From positions 744,001-808,000 of the forward strand of contig OZ244911.1 in the NCBI GenBank assembly GCA_965221765.1: a stretch of 64,000 nt of DNA. Reading direction: 5' to 3'. The position numbers were made by a program, and so were the translations under genes. Under the pieces are notes generated by a model. The model was not told the origin of the DNA. It was given only the letters and a program-made list of their open reading frames with translations, and did not search any database. This stretch comes from Bin25 sp965221765 (lineage in GTDB: Bacteria; Bacteroidota; Bacteroidia; Flavobacteriales; Flavobacteriaceae). Positions 56,859 through 64,000 of this stretch are shown one piece after another; position 1 is the first letter of the stretch, and every line of letters begins with the position of its first letter.

Positions 56859-57840
56859 AAATATAGAATTTTTATGGCTATTATTTCTGATTCCAATCGG
56901 AGCCGCCGGCTATTATTTCTTCTGGAATAGTTCCCAACCATTGGTCAAACTATCATCGTTAGAAGGATTCAAACATTCTACATCGTTCATTTCAAAAATA
57001 TTGCCCGTATTGCCGAGTTTACAGTTAATAGCTCTGGGATTTTTTATTTTGGGATTGGCTCGTCCCCAAATAGTGAATGTTTCCACGCGATCATTCACTT
57101 CTTTTGGGATTGATATTGTCATGGCAATTGATGTTTCATCAAGCATGTTGGCTAGGGATTTAAAACCCAATCGATTGACCGCTTTAAAAGAAGTAGCTGC
57201 TAATTTTATTGAAGATCGCTATACCGATAGAATTGGATTAGTCGTTTATGCCGGAGAGAGTTATACTAAAACCCCCATTACCAGTGATAAATCGATTGTC
57301 AAAAATGCCCTCAGTCAAGTATCCTATCAAGGAGTAATAGAAGATGGCACGGCCATTGGAATGGGTTTGGCCACCGCGGTCAACCGATTAAAAGATAGCC
57401 AATCTACAAGTAAGGTCATTATTTTATTGACCGACGGCGTCAATAATTCGGGTTTTATTGATCCGCTAGCAGCGGTGGAATTGGCCAAAGAGTTCGATAT
57501 AAAAACCTATACCATCGGTTTGGGAAGTAATGGACAGGCCATGGCCCCTATAGCCATATTGCCAAACGGTCAATTTCAATATGGATTGACCGAAGTCGAA
57601 ATCGATCAAGAATTATTACAAGAAATAGCCCAATCGACGGGAGGACAGTATTTTAGAGCAACCGACAACCGTAGTTTAGAAGAGATTTATGAGGAAATCA
57701 ATAAACTAGAAAAGACAGAAATAGAAGAATTTAAATATTATAATTACCAAGAGATATATCGAATCCCAGTCATCATGGGATTGATCTTGTTGGTAGTGCA
57801 GTGGACCTTGAAAAAAACCCTTTTTAGAAGTTTTATTTAG
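56839..57840 (+). CDS. batA: BatA, VWA-domain membrane protein
   Basis: From ATG 56839 the protein has 333 residues. It has an N-terminal membrane span (FLWLLFLIPIGAAGYYFFW), a second near residue 60, a von Willebrand factor A domain (about 85-290) with the metal site DVSSSM and LLTDGVNN, and a C-terminal span. It is the aerotolerance-type protein BatA, acting at the inner membrane facing the periplasm with BatB. Its start lies inside the previous gene and its stop touches the batB start, so translation is coupled. Confidence 0.92.
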   Translation: MDQIVFENIEFLWLLFLIPIGAAGYYFFWNSSQPLVKLSSLEGFKHSTSFISKILPVLPSLQLIALGFFILGLARPQIVNVSTRSFTSFGIDIVMAIDVSSSMLARDLKPNRLTALKEVAANFIEDRYTDRIGLVVYAGESYTKTPITSDKSIVKNALSQVSYQGVIEDGTAIGMGLATAVNRLKDSQSTSKVIILLTDGVNNSGFIDPLAAVELAKEFDIKTYTIGLGSNGQAMAPIAILPNGQFQYGLTEVEIDQELLQEIAQSTGGQYFRATDNRSLEEIYEEINKLEKTEIEEFKYYNYQEIYRIPVIMGLILLVVQWTLKKTLFRSFI

Positions 57841-58878
57841 ATGTATCAACTAGACAATACCACCTATTTCTATGTTTTATTGCTTTTGCCACTGATTTGG
57901 CTGGGGTATTATATGGTAAAACGATGGAAACATAAAGCACAAAAAGCATTTGCAACACCACAAATGCTCGATATTCTTTCACCAAACCGTTCAAAATTCA
58001 AGCCTGGACTTAAACTATTTCTTTTTTCCTTCATCATCGGATTATTGACCATGGCCTTGGTGAATCCTAAGATAGGATCAGAAGTCGAAACGATAAGACG
58101 GCAAGGAGTGGATATCGTTTTTGCCGTTGATGTTTCTAAAAGTATGCTCGCCGAAGATGTGGCTCCGAATCGAATAGAAAAAGCCAAGCATTTGGTCCAT
58201 TCTATTATTTCTGAATTAGCTAGTGATCGAATTGGTATTGTGGCTTATGCGGCTCAAGCTATTCCACAATTACCCATTACTACAGACTACAGCGCCGCTA
58301 AAATGTTTTTGCAAGCACTGAATACCGATATGTTATCTTCTCAAGGAACGGCCCTATCAAGTGCAATCAATTTATCGTCTTCTTATTTTGATTCCTCCAA
58401 TCAAGCAAATAAAATCGTTTTTCTTTTGACTGATGGTGAGGATCATCAGCAGCAAATTGAAAGCGCTATAGAAGCCGCCATAGAGAAAGGCATTAAAATA
58501 TTTACCATTGGAATCGGCACAGAAACAGGGGCTCCAATACCAATTAAACAAGAAGGCGTGATTGAATCCTATAAAAAAGATATTGATGGAAATGTGGTTA
58601 TTACCAAGCGAAACAACCAAATCCTTCAAAGCATTGCTCAAATGTCTCAAGGTCAATATCAAGATGGTAACGATACACAAGCTGTTTTGGATTTTGTGGC
58701 ACAATCCCTAGATCAAATTGATAAAAAAGAGTTTGAAAGTCAAGAATTTGTTAGTTACAAAGATCGGTTTCAACCGTTTATACTCCTAGTGATTGTCTTG
58801 CTCTTTTTGGATATATTTATTTTTGAGACCAAGACGATATGGATTCAAAAAATGAATTTATTTAATGAAAATAAGTAG
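57841..58878 (+). CDS. batB: BatB, VWA-domain membrane protein
   Basis: The 345-residue protein has the same layout as BatA: membrane spans at about 8-24 and 57-76, a VWA domain with DVSKSMLAEDVAPNRI and LLTDGEDH, and a last span near residue 315. The DxSxS metal site is complete. The start ATG follows the batA stop without a gap. BatA and BatB are thought to form a complex with the TPR protein BatC. Confidence 0.92.
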   Translation: MYQLDNTTYFYVLLLLPLIWLGYYMVKRWKHKAQKAFATPQMLDILSPNRSKFKPGLKLFLFSFIIGLLTMALVNPKIGSEVETIRRQGVDIVFAVDVSKSMLAEDVAPNRIEKAKHLVHSIISELASDRIGIVAYAAQAIPQLPITTDYSAAKMFLQALNTDMLSSQGTALSSAINLSSSYFDSSNQANKIVFLLTDGEDHQQQIESAIEAAIEKGIKIFTIGIGTETGAPIPIKQEGVIESYKKDIDGNVVITKRNNQILQSIAQMSQGQYQDGNDTQAVLDFVAQSLDQIDKKEFESQEFVSYKDRFQPFILLVIVLLFLDIFIFETKTIWIQKMNLFNENK

Positions 58879-59620
58879 CATGAAACCTCCCCTTTTGATT
58901 GGAATCGTAAGCTTTTTTTGGTGTTCAGTACAGGCCCAAGATGCTCAAAATTTAATTTATCAGGGCAACCAAAAATTAATTGAAGAATCCTATACCGAAG
59001 CCGAATCTAAATATAGAAAAGCGATTTCTAAGTCCCCTCAACAGATGGAAGGAGTATATAATCTAGGGAATGCTCATTACCGAAGCGAAGATTATCAAGA
59101 AGCCTCCCAGCGATTTCTTCAAACTCAAAAACTAGCCACATCCAATGAAAATAGACATAAAGCATTTCATAATTTGGGAAATTCCTTGATGAAAAAAAAG
59201 GATTATCCTCGGGCCGTTGAAGCGTATAAGAATGCACTTCGAAACAATCCTAAAGATGATGAAACACGGTACAATTATGCCTTGGCGAAAGCTCTTTTGG
59301 AACAAGAAAGACAACAGAATGATCAACCGGAACAGAATCAAGAAGACCAAAAGCAGCCAGAAAATGATCCGTCCGATCAAAATAAAAATCAATCGGAAGA
59401 TGATTCTTCGGAGGATAATCAAGAGGATGGGCAGAATCAACCAGATAATCAATCTGGTCAAGACCAAAACCCTCAACAACAGCAACGACAAAGCCGATTA
59501 TCTCCTCAGCAAATAAAGAATCTTCTTCAAGCAATGGATAATCAAGAGAAAAATGTACAAGAAAAAATCAATGCACAAAGAGTAAGAGGAACGGCTCAAA
59601 GTGCAAGAAAAGATTGGTAG
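58865..59620 (+). CDS. batC: BatC, TPR protein with low-complexity tail
   Basis: The protein has a signal peptide (LLIGIVSFFWCSVQAQ), TPR repeats at about 30-140 (for example NLGNAHYRSEDYQEASQRF and NLGNSLMKKKDYPRAVEAY), and a Gln/Asn/Asp-rich region at about 155-215. A final basic helix is also present. ATG 58865 overlaps batB; ATG 58880 gives the same signal peptide with five residues fewer and may be the real start. It is a periplasmic scaffold in the Bat system. The tail is probably disordered. Confidence 0.88.
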   Translation: MKISSMKPPLLIGIVSFFWCSVQAQDAQNLIYQGNQKLIEESYTEAESKYRKAISKSPQQMEGVYNLGNAHYRSEDYQEASQRFLQTQKLATSNENRHKAFHNLGNSLMKKKDYPRAVEAYKNALRNNPKDDETRYNYALAKALLEQERQQNDQPEQNQEDQKQPENDPSDQNKNQSEDDSSEDNQEDGQNQPDNQSGQDQNPQQQQRQSRLSPQQIKNLLQAMDNQEKNVQEKINAQRVRGTAQSARKDW

Positions 59621-59622
59621 AC

Positions 59623-61389
59623 ATGGGAGGCAAAGTATCCATTTTGCTCTGGTTTTGTTTGATATTACCCCTTAATGTCATTGCACAAGTTACGTTTGAA
59701 GCCAAATTAAGTAGGGATAAACTTGGACTGAACGAAAATTTACAGGTCGAGTTTGTCATGAATGAAAATGGAGATAACTTTATTCCACCTTCATTTGAAG
59801 GATTTCGAGTCGTCAGTGGCCCTTCACAAAGTGTATCTCGTCAATACATCAATGGAGTGAGTTCATTTTCAAAATCATATTCTTATTTTTTGCAACCCAA
59901 CAGAAAAGGGGTCATCACAATTGAACAAGCCACAGTAATGATTGATGGCGAAGAGTATAAAACCTTGCCAGTAACGGTTGAAGTTACCGATGCCGTTGAA
60001 AGACCCAATGACCCCAATAATTACCAATTTCAAATAGAAGACAATGTCCATTTAGTAGCCCATATTTCCAATACCTCACCGTATATTAATCAAGGAGTAC
60101 TTGTGGAATACAAATTATATTTTCAAAATCCCATCAATATTTCTGATGTCTCTCAAATCAATACCCCATCGTATGCAGACTTTTGGAGTAACAACATGGA
60201 TATTGGACAAATCAAGGTCAATCCTAGAGGCTCTTATAATGGTCAACCCTATAATGAAGTGCTATGGAAGAAAGTATTACTCTATCCGCAACGGTCAGGA
60301 ATAATCGAATTAGAACCTTTGGTTTTGGGAATGACGATTAGTGTTCCGACCAATCGAAGAGATTTATTTGGTAGTCGCATCTATAACCAAGTGCAAGAAA
60401 ATATGAGTACCAACCCTCGTAGCATCAATGTAAAAGAGTTGCCTTTAGAAGGACAACCCGCTGGATTTTCTGGAGCCGTAGGCACGTTTGATTTTAATGT
60501 TCTAGCCAATAAAACTAGTTTGAATGCCTCAGAATCACTTCAAATCAGCGTTAAAGTTGAAGGCAGAGGTAATCTGGGATTATTTCCCTTACCAAAATTG
60601 ATTGCCCCTAGTAGTCTTGAAGTATTTCAGCCAGAGAGGCAAGAAAACATTGGTATTCAAGGGAGTTCTTCAAGTGGACAAGTCGAAGACATTTATACCA
60701 TTGTATCGAGAATTCAAGGAAATTATCCAATTCCATCATTGACCTTTTCTTATTTCGATCCCAAACAAGAGGTCTATAAAATGATCAATTCACAAGAACA
60801 AATGATTTCGGTTTATGGAGATTCTGCATCTGCCATTTCAACGGTTAATCAATCCAATCAACCAATCAATTTGGTGACCGGTGAAACAAAATCCTTTCGA
60901 TTCATAAAGCTCAATACGGTGCTAGAAAGTATTTCAGAAAAGGGATTTTGGTTGAGCACGCTGTTTTGGATATTGTTTTTAACCCCATGGTTATTGATAC
61001 TCACCGGATTAGGTATTAAAAAACTTCTATTTGATCGAAAATCAGATCCAATATCGAAACAACAAAAGACCGCCAATCGATTGGCTAAAAAGTTTTTAAG
61101 TGCCGCAAAAAAGCAAATAAATCAACCATCGGCTTTTTATTTGGCTCTTGAAAAAGGACTTCACACGTATTTAAAAGCCAAACTTAAAATTGAAACCATT
61201 GAATTCAGTAAGGACAAAATACAAGAATTACTGCATCATCATGGCGTGGGCAATAAGATTATACAAGAATTCATCGCATTATTAAGTAATTGCGAAAAAG
61301 CTCGATATGGATTAGGATTAACAGGTAATATGGCAGAGGACTTTGAAATAGCTAGTCGAATCATGGTCCAATTAGACAAACAACTTTAA
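59623..61389 (+). CDS. batD: BatD
   Basis: From ATG 59623, two bases after the batC stop, the protein has 588 residues. The signal peptide ends NVIAQ. Repeated Ig-like beta domains follow, the first with KLGLNENLQVEFVMNENG and GFRVVSGPSQS, a segment conserved in BatD. A membrane span lies at about 445-470 (WLSTLFWILFLTPWLLILTGLGI), and a cytoplasmic tail of about 120 helical residues closes the protein. BatD (BatD/BAD family) completes the periplasmic part of the Bat system. Confidence 0.9.
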   Translation: MGGKVSILLWFCLILPLNVIAQVTFEAKLSRDKLGLNENLQVEFVMNENGDNFIPPSFEGFRVVSGPSQSVSRQYINGVSSFSKSYSYFLQPNRKGVITIEQATVMIDGEEYKTLPVTVEVTDAVERPNDPNNYQFQIEDNVHLVAHISNTSPYINQGVLVEYKLYFQNPINISDVSQINTPSYADFWSNNMDIGQIKVNPRGSYNGQPYNEVLWKKVLLYPQRSGIIELEPLVLGMTISVPTNRRDLFGSRIYNQVQENMSTNPRSINVKELPLEGQPAGFSGAVGTFDFNVLANKTSLNASESLQISVKVEGRGNLGLFPLPKLIAPSSLEVFQPERQENIGIQGSSSSGQVEDIYTIVSRIQGNYPIPSLTFSYFDPKQEVYKMINSQEQMISVYGDSASAISTVNQSNQPINLVTGETKSFRFIKLNTVLESISEKGFWLSTLFWILFLTPWLLILTGLGIKKLLFDRKSDPISKQQKTANRLAKKFLSAAKKQINQPSAFYLALEKGLHTYLKAKLKIETIEFSKDKIQELLHHHGVGNKIIQEFIALLSNCEKARYGLGLTGNMAEDFEIASRIMVQLDKQL

Positions 61390-61390
61390 A

Positions 61391-62188
61391 ATGAATTCCG
61401 TACAAGTGATATCTTGCAATATCAATGGTAAACTGATGGGTTTCTTGTTATTGTTCAGCTTGGGTCCGATGTTACTTTGGGGTCAATCATCTCTTGAAGA
61501 AATTTTTAGTCAAGGAAATAAAGCCTATAATAATGGAGAATTTCAGCAAGCCCTATTATTCTACAATCAAATTTTAGAACAAGGCAAACATAGTCCGGAA
61601 TTATATTTCAATATGGCCAATAGTTATTATCGACTCAATATGGTCGGCCAAACTAATTTTTATTTTGAAAAAGCAAAATTACTAGATCCCACCAATGAAG
61701 ATATTTTAATCAATAGTGAATTTGCTCAGAATATGACATTAGATACCATTGTTCCTTTAAGAGCCTCTCCAATTGATCAGTTACTATCAAATTATTTTAG
61801 ACTGTTTTCAATCGATCGATGGGCATTGATAACCGTTATTATAGGATGGATCATATTAATCTTGTTTATTTTCTTTTTATGGTTAAATGCTCCTAGTCAA
61901 AAAAAACTTTTATTTGGGGCCATGGGCTTCTTTTTGTTATTGTGGATGTTATCTTCGGTTACAACATATCATTTAAATAACTACAAAAACAATCGCATCT
62001 ATGCCATTATATTTTCAGAACAGATAGCGATTTATTCCGAACCTAATGAGCGATCTGAAATTCAATTTTATCTTCATGAAGGAACGAAAGTAGAGTTGAT
62101 TGAAAACTTAGAACAATGGCAAAGTATTCGACTTGCCAATGGGGCTAGTGGTTGGGTGAATCATGTGGATTTAAAGCGTATTGAATAG
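61391..62188 (+). CDS. batE: BatE-like TPR and SH3 protein
   Basis: The 265-residue protein starts one base after the batD stop. After a hydrophobic N-terminal segment (about 14-30) come TPR units (FSQGNKAYNNGEFQQALLFY and NMANSYYRLNMVGQTNFYF), two membrane spans (about 135-160 and 170-190), and a C-terminal bacterial SH3-like domain with AIYSEPNERSE and GWVNHVDL. This is the BatE layout. It ends the operon and overlaps the cvpA end by 18 bases tail to tail. Confidence 0.88.
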   Translation: MNSVQVISCNINGKLMGFLLLFSLGPMLLWGQSSLEEIFSQGNKAYNNGEFQQALLFYNQILEQGKHSPELYFNMANSYYRLNMVGQTNFYFEKAKLLDPTNEDILINSEFAQNMTLDTIVPLRASPIDQLLSNYFRLFSIDRWALITVIIGWIILILFIFFLWLNAPSQKKLLFGAMGFFLLLWMLSSVTTYHLNNYKNNRIYAIIFSEQIAIYSEPNERSEIQFYLHEGTKVELIENLEQWQSIRLANGASGWVNHVDLKRIE

Positions 62189-62710
62189 CTCAATCGTTTG
62201 AACCCCATTCGATGTATTCATGGTCTTTTTACTAAAGAAGTCTAGTATGGATTCTCCTAGATCAAGGCTAAATTGATATAGAATCGAATGATCAAAATAA
62301 ACTTGTGGAATGATATGGATTATTTCATTGACTCTTTGCGTTATTACGGCTAGTAAACAAAGTAATAACATGGCTTTGATGACTCCAAAGACAATGCCTA
62401 GTAATCGATTGAACCAGCCAAGAAAAATGAGTTTTAAGAGTCTTGTGATGAGATTTCCGATAAAACGCATGATCATGACCACAAGAGCAAATAGAATAAA
62501 AAACACAACAATTTGAATTAATTCAAAACTAAATGCTATCTGTTGATGAGCAAAAGCAGCAATGACATTGGTATATTTTAGTGCAATGATAATTCCTATA
62601 AATACAGAAGCTATTTGGGTCAGTTCAATGACAAAACCGTTGGAATATCCTCTAATGGTGCCGATGAGAATGATGATCCCGCCAATAATATCTAAAAGAT
62701 AGTAATCCAT
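62171..62710 (-). CDS. cvpA: CvpA-family membrane protein
   Basis: The 179-residue protein has four membrane spans and the CvpA pattern DIIGGIIILIGTIRGYSNGFV and FLGWFNRLLGIVFGVIKAMLLL. In other bacteria CvpA supports envelope integrity and was first named for colicin V production. It stands alone and converges on the Bat operon. Confidence 0.88.
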   Translation of the reverse strand: MDYYLLDIIGGIIILIGTIRGYSNGFVIELTQIASVFIGIIIALKYTNVIAAFAHQQIAFSFELIQIVVFFILFALVVMIMRFIGNLITRLLKLIFLGWFNRLLGIVFGVIKAMLLLCLLAVITQRVNEIIHIIPQVYFDHSILYQFSLDLGESILDFFSKKTMNTSNGVQTIELFNTL

Positions 62711-62873
62711 CGATTTAAAAAAGCTAAAAATTCAACTTTTTTGATAGACTTTAGTATAGTAACATAAGCAATAATGCCTTAGTTGGGGATAAATAAACAG
62801 TCAAAAAAGTTCTAAACCCAAATCCTAACGCGTCGCAAAAATACCAATTAGAAGGTATAGATTAGGAATCCGC

Positions 62874-63296
62874 TTGATAGTTGCAAAGTTATGCCATATA
62901 CTCATTTATGATCGGCTAATTAAATTTGTGAATCAATATGAGTTTAAAGTGGATAAGAAACAAAAATGGGATTCATTAGTTGAAAAACTTTCAAAAAAAT
63001 TTTCTTCTGGCGAAGATATTGACCTAGAAGGGATTCTCTATCTCATCGGATTACAAGAATATAATAAACCCCATCAAAGATTTCGAAAAGACGATAATAT
63101 GAATTTAATTCATATTGGCATCTGTACTATTTTAGAACCGTATGGATATTACTCTTTTGATCAGTATGATCAAGACGGTTGGCCACATTTTAAGTTAGAA
63201 GAAAAACTTCCGAATCTTAAATCCGGAGAACAAATTGTTTTGATTAAAACGGCGATATTGGAATATTTTTCTAAAACTGAATTAAGTGGAGGCTAG
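62874..63296 (+). CDS. Conserved hypothetical protein upstream of pheS
   Basis: A 140-codon frame with a TTG start at 62874; there is no ATG in its first third. It has an acidic, mostly helical composition. The segment QKWDSLVEKLSKKFSSGEDIDLEGILYLIGLQE looks well folded, and a second block reads GICTILEPYGYYSF. I recall similar small proteins in other Bacteroidota, but no function is known to me. The true start may be downstream of the shown one. Confidence 0.65.
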   Translation: MIVAKLCHILIYDRLIKFVNQYEFKVDKKQKWDSLVEKLSKKFSSGEDIDLEGILYLIGLQEYNKPHQRFRKDDNMNLIHIGICTILEPYGYYSFDQYDQDGWPHFKLEEKLPNLKSGEQIVLIKTAILEYFSKTELSGG

Positions 63297-63332
63297 GTTC
63301 AAATTCATTGGAAGGGTCGTGTGACCATTTAA

Positions 63333-63482
63333 AACCAATTAAAGAAGACAACCTATCCCTCTTTGCTAGAAGTAGCACAAAAGATTAAAGCTTTATTTGA
63401 TACAGCAAAACCCAAAGGGCCGTCATTTCATGAATTCAAGCCGCTTGATTCTTATAGTTTTCAAATGCTTTATTCTAAATAA
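63333..63482 (+). pseudogene. Short coding fragment between the hypothetical gene and pheS
   Basis: A start-less frame of 49 codons encodes YPSLLEVAQKIKALFDT, then FHEFKPLDSYSFQMLYSK, and a natural stop at 63480-63482. The composition looks protein-like. A stop at 63330 cuts it off from upstream residues IHWKGRVTI. It may be the tail of a decayed gene. I do not recognise the family. Confidence 0.3.
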
Positions 63483-63572
63483 ATTTGCTGTCCAATTTAG
63501 AATTCGTTGATAAGATTACATAGTTAGAATAAACTCAATTAATCAAAATTGATTTCCGACAGAGTTTTTGAT

Positions 63573-64000
63573 ATGATAGATAAAGTTAAAGAGCATTTAA
63601 ATATTGTTGAATCGTTTAATAGTCAAGATTCTAAAGAAATTGAAAATTTTCGAATCAAATACTTAGGCAAAAAAGGAGTTGTAACGGAATTTTTTAAATC
63701 CATGGGGCAACTTTCTCCTCGAGACCGAAAGCAATTGGGACAAATCATTAATCAACTCAAAACCGAAGTAGGTAATAAAGTCAAAAGGTTAAAAAGGCAT
63801 GTCCCCGGTTCGATTTCAAGTTCTGATGCCCTCGATTATACCAGACCAGGATTTAATATTGAATCGGGAAATCGCCATCCGATATCGATTGTAAAAAACA
63901 AAATCATTGAAATATTTTCTACCATAGGATTTGGATTATCTGAAGGACCAGAAATAGAAGATGATTGGCATAATTTCACAGCATTAAATTTCCCCAAGCA
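63573..64000 (+). CDS. pheS: Phenylalanyl-tRNA synthetase alpha subunit, 5' part
   Basis: The first 142 codons run to the window edge without a stop. They encode the N-terminal coiled-coil region (IENFRIKYLGKKGVVTEFF) and the start of the class II catalytic domain, with RHPISIVKNKIIEIF, then GFGLSEGPEIEDDWHNF and the following NFP. PheS charges tRNA-Phe as part of an alpha2-beta2 enzyme. The ATG at 63573 gives the expected N-terminus. The rest of the gene lies beyond the window. Confidence 0.95.
   Translation, partial: MIDKVKEHLNIVESFNSQDSKEIENFRIKYLGKKGVVTEFFKSMGQLSPRDRKQLGQIINQLKTEVGNKVKRLKRHVPGSISSSDALDYTRPGFNIESGNRHPISIVKNKIIEIFSTIGFGLSEGPEIEDDWHNFTALNFPK

Noticed and set aside
59132..59534. 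Overlapping minus- and plus-strand frames in batC
   Set aside because: They come from the Gln/Asn/Asp-rich repeat-like tail of BatC, read in other frames as Ile/Leu- or Lys/Arg-rich runs.
58865..59640. Possible tandem-repeat or CRISPR-like pattern in the batC tail
   Set aside because: The repetition is short CAA/GAT codon bias from a Gln/Asp-rich protein, without regular spacing or unique spacers.

Overview
The window is chromosomal DNA of a low-GC member of the Bacteroidota, probably a Flavobacteriia- or Saprospiria-like lineage. The evidence is a SusC/SusD pair, a HmuY-family lipoprotein, TonB-dependent receptors with carboxypeptidase-regulatory-like domains, a complete Bat (aerotolerance-type) operon, the nadD-gmk-yicC order, and promoter boxes of the Bacteroidota type TAnnTTTG. 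No ribosomal RNA, intact transposase, prophage or CRISPR array was seen. One tRNA (Cys, GCA) is present.

Layout. 1-5736 is decayed accessory DNA: an ISL3-type transposase ruin, a SulP anion transporter with an unclear start, a broken DUF4160 gene next to a long DUF2442 protein, and about 1.2 kb of debris. 5737-15306 is mostly housekeeping: tRNA-Cys, rnr, rpiB, a GNAT protein, rnpA, an M1 peptidase overlapping a subtilase, an MBL hydrolase and an SMP-30-like protein. 15307-20253 holds two TonB receptors, the second broken by a frameshift. 20308-22322 is nadD-gmk-yicC. 22392-27947 is an accessory island: an IS1634-type remnant, a small membrane protein, a membrane-anchored TIR/deoxyribosyltransferase-like protein and a 1241-residue PD-(D/E)XK-STAND-type NTPase. 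I read the last three as a candidate antiphage module.

27997-35838 looks like an oxidative sugar pathway. A four-gene minus-strand operon (two TIM-barrel isomerases, a Gfo/Idh/MocA oxidoreductase and a NupG-like transporter) diverges from a GMC oxidoreductase with its gluconate-dehydrogenase-subunit-3 partner, and a lipoprotein cytochrome c converges on that pair. This resembles glucoside-3-dehydrogenase (3-keto-sugar) systems. 36157-37088 is a HmuY-family lipoprotein behind a 7-1-7 inverted repeat of the Fur-family type. 37127-45136 holds EamA and ArsC-like genes, a cystathionine gamma-synthase, lpxH, hflX, a cation/proton antiporter and a photolyase. 45182-49536 is a SusC/SusD operon with a clear terminator. 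49816-51526 holds an SRPBCC/GyrI-like protein and an SDR enzyme.

51619-53018 is a dead IS5-family element with recognisable ends. 53249-62188 is a co-directional MoxR-DUF58-BatD-like-BatA-BatB-BatC-BatD-BatE cluster. The window closes with cvpA, a small conserved hypothetical gene and the first 142 codons of pheS.

Translation starts are often TTG or unclear (GNAT protein, rnpA, the 15307 TonB receptor, the STAND protein), and several genes were moved to internal starts on the basis of signal peptides or family N-termini. All family assignments come from reading motifs. No database search was run.
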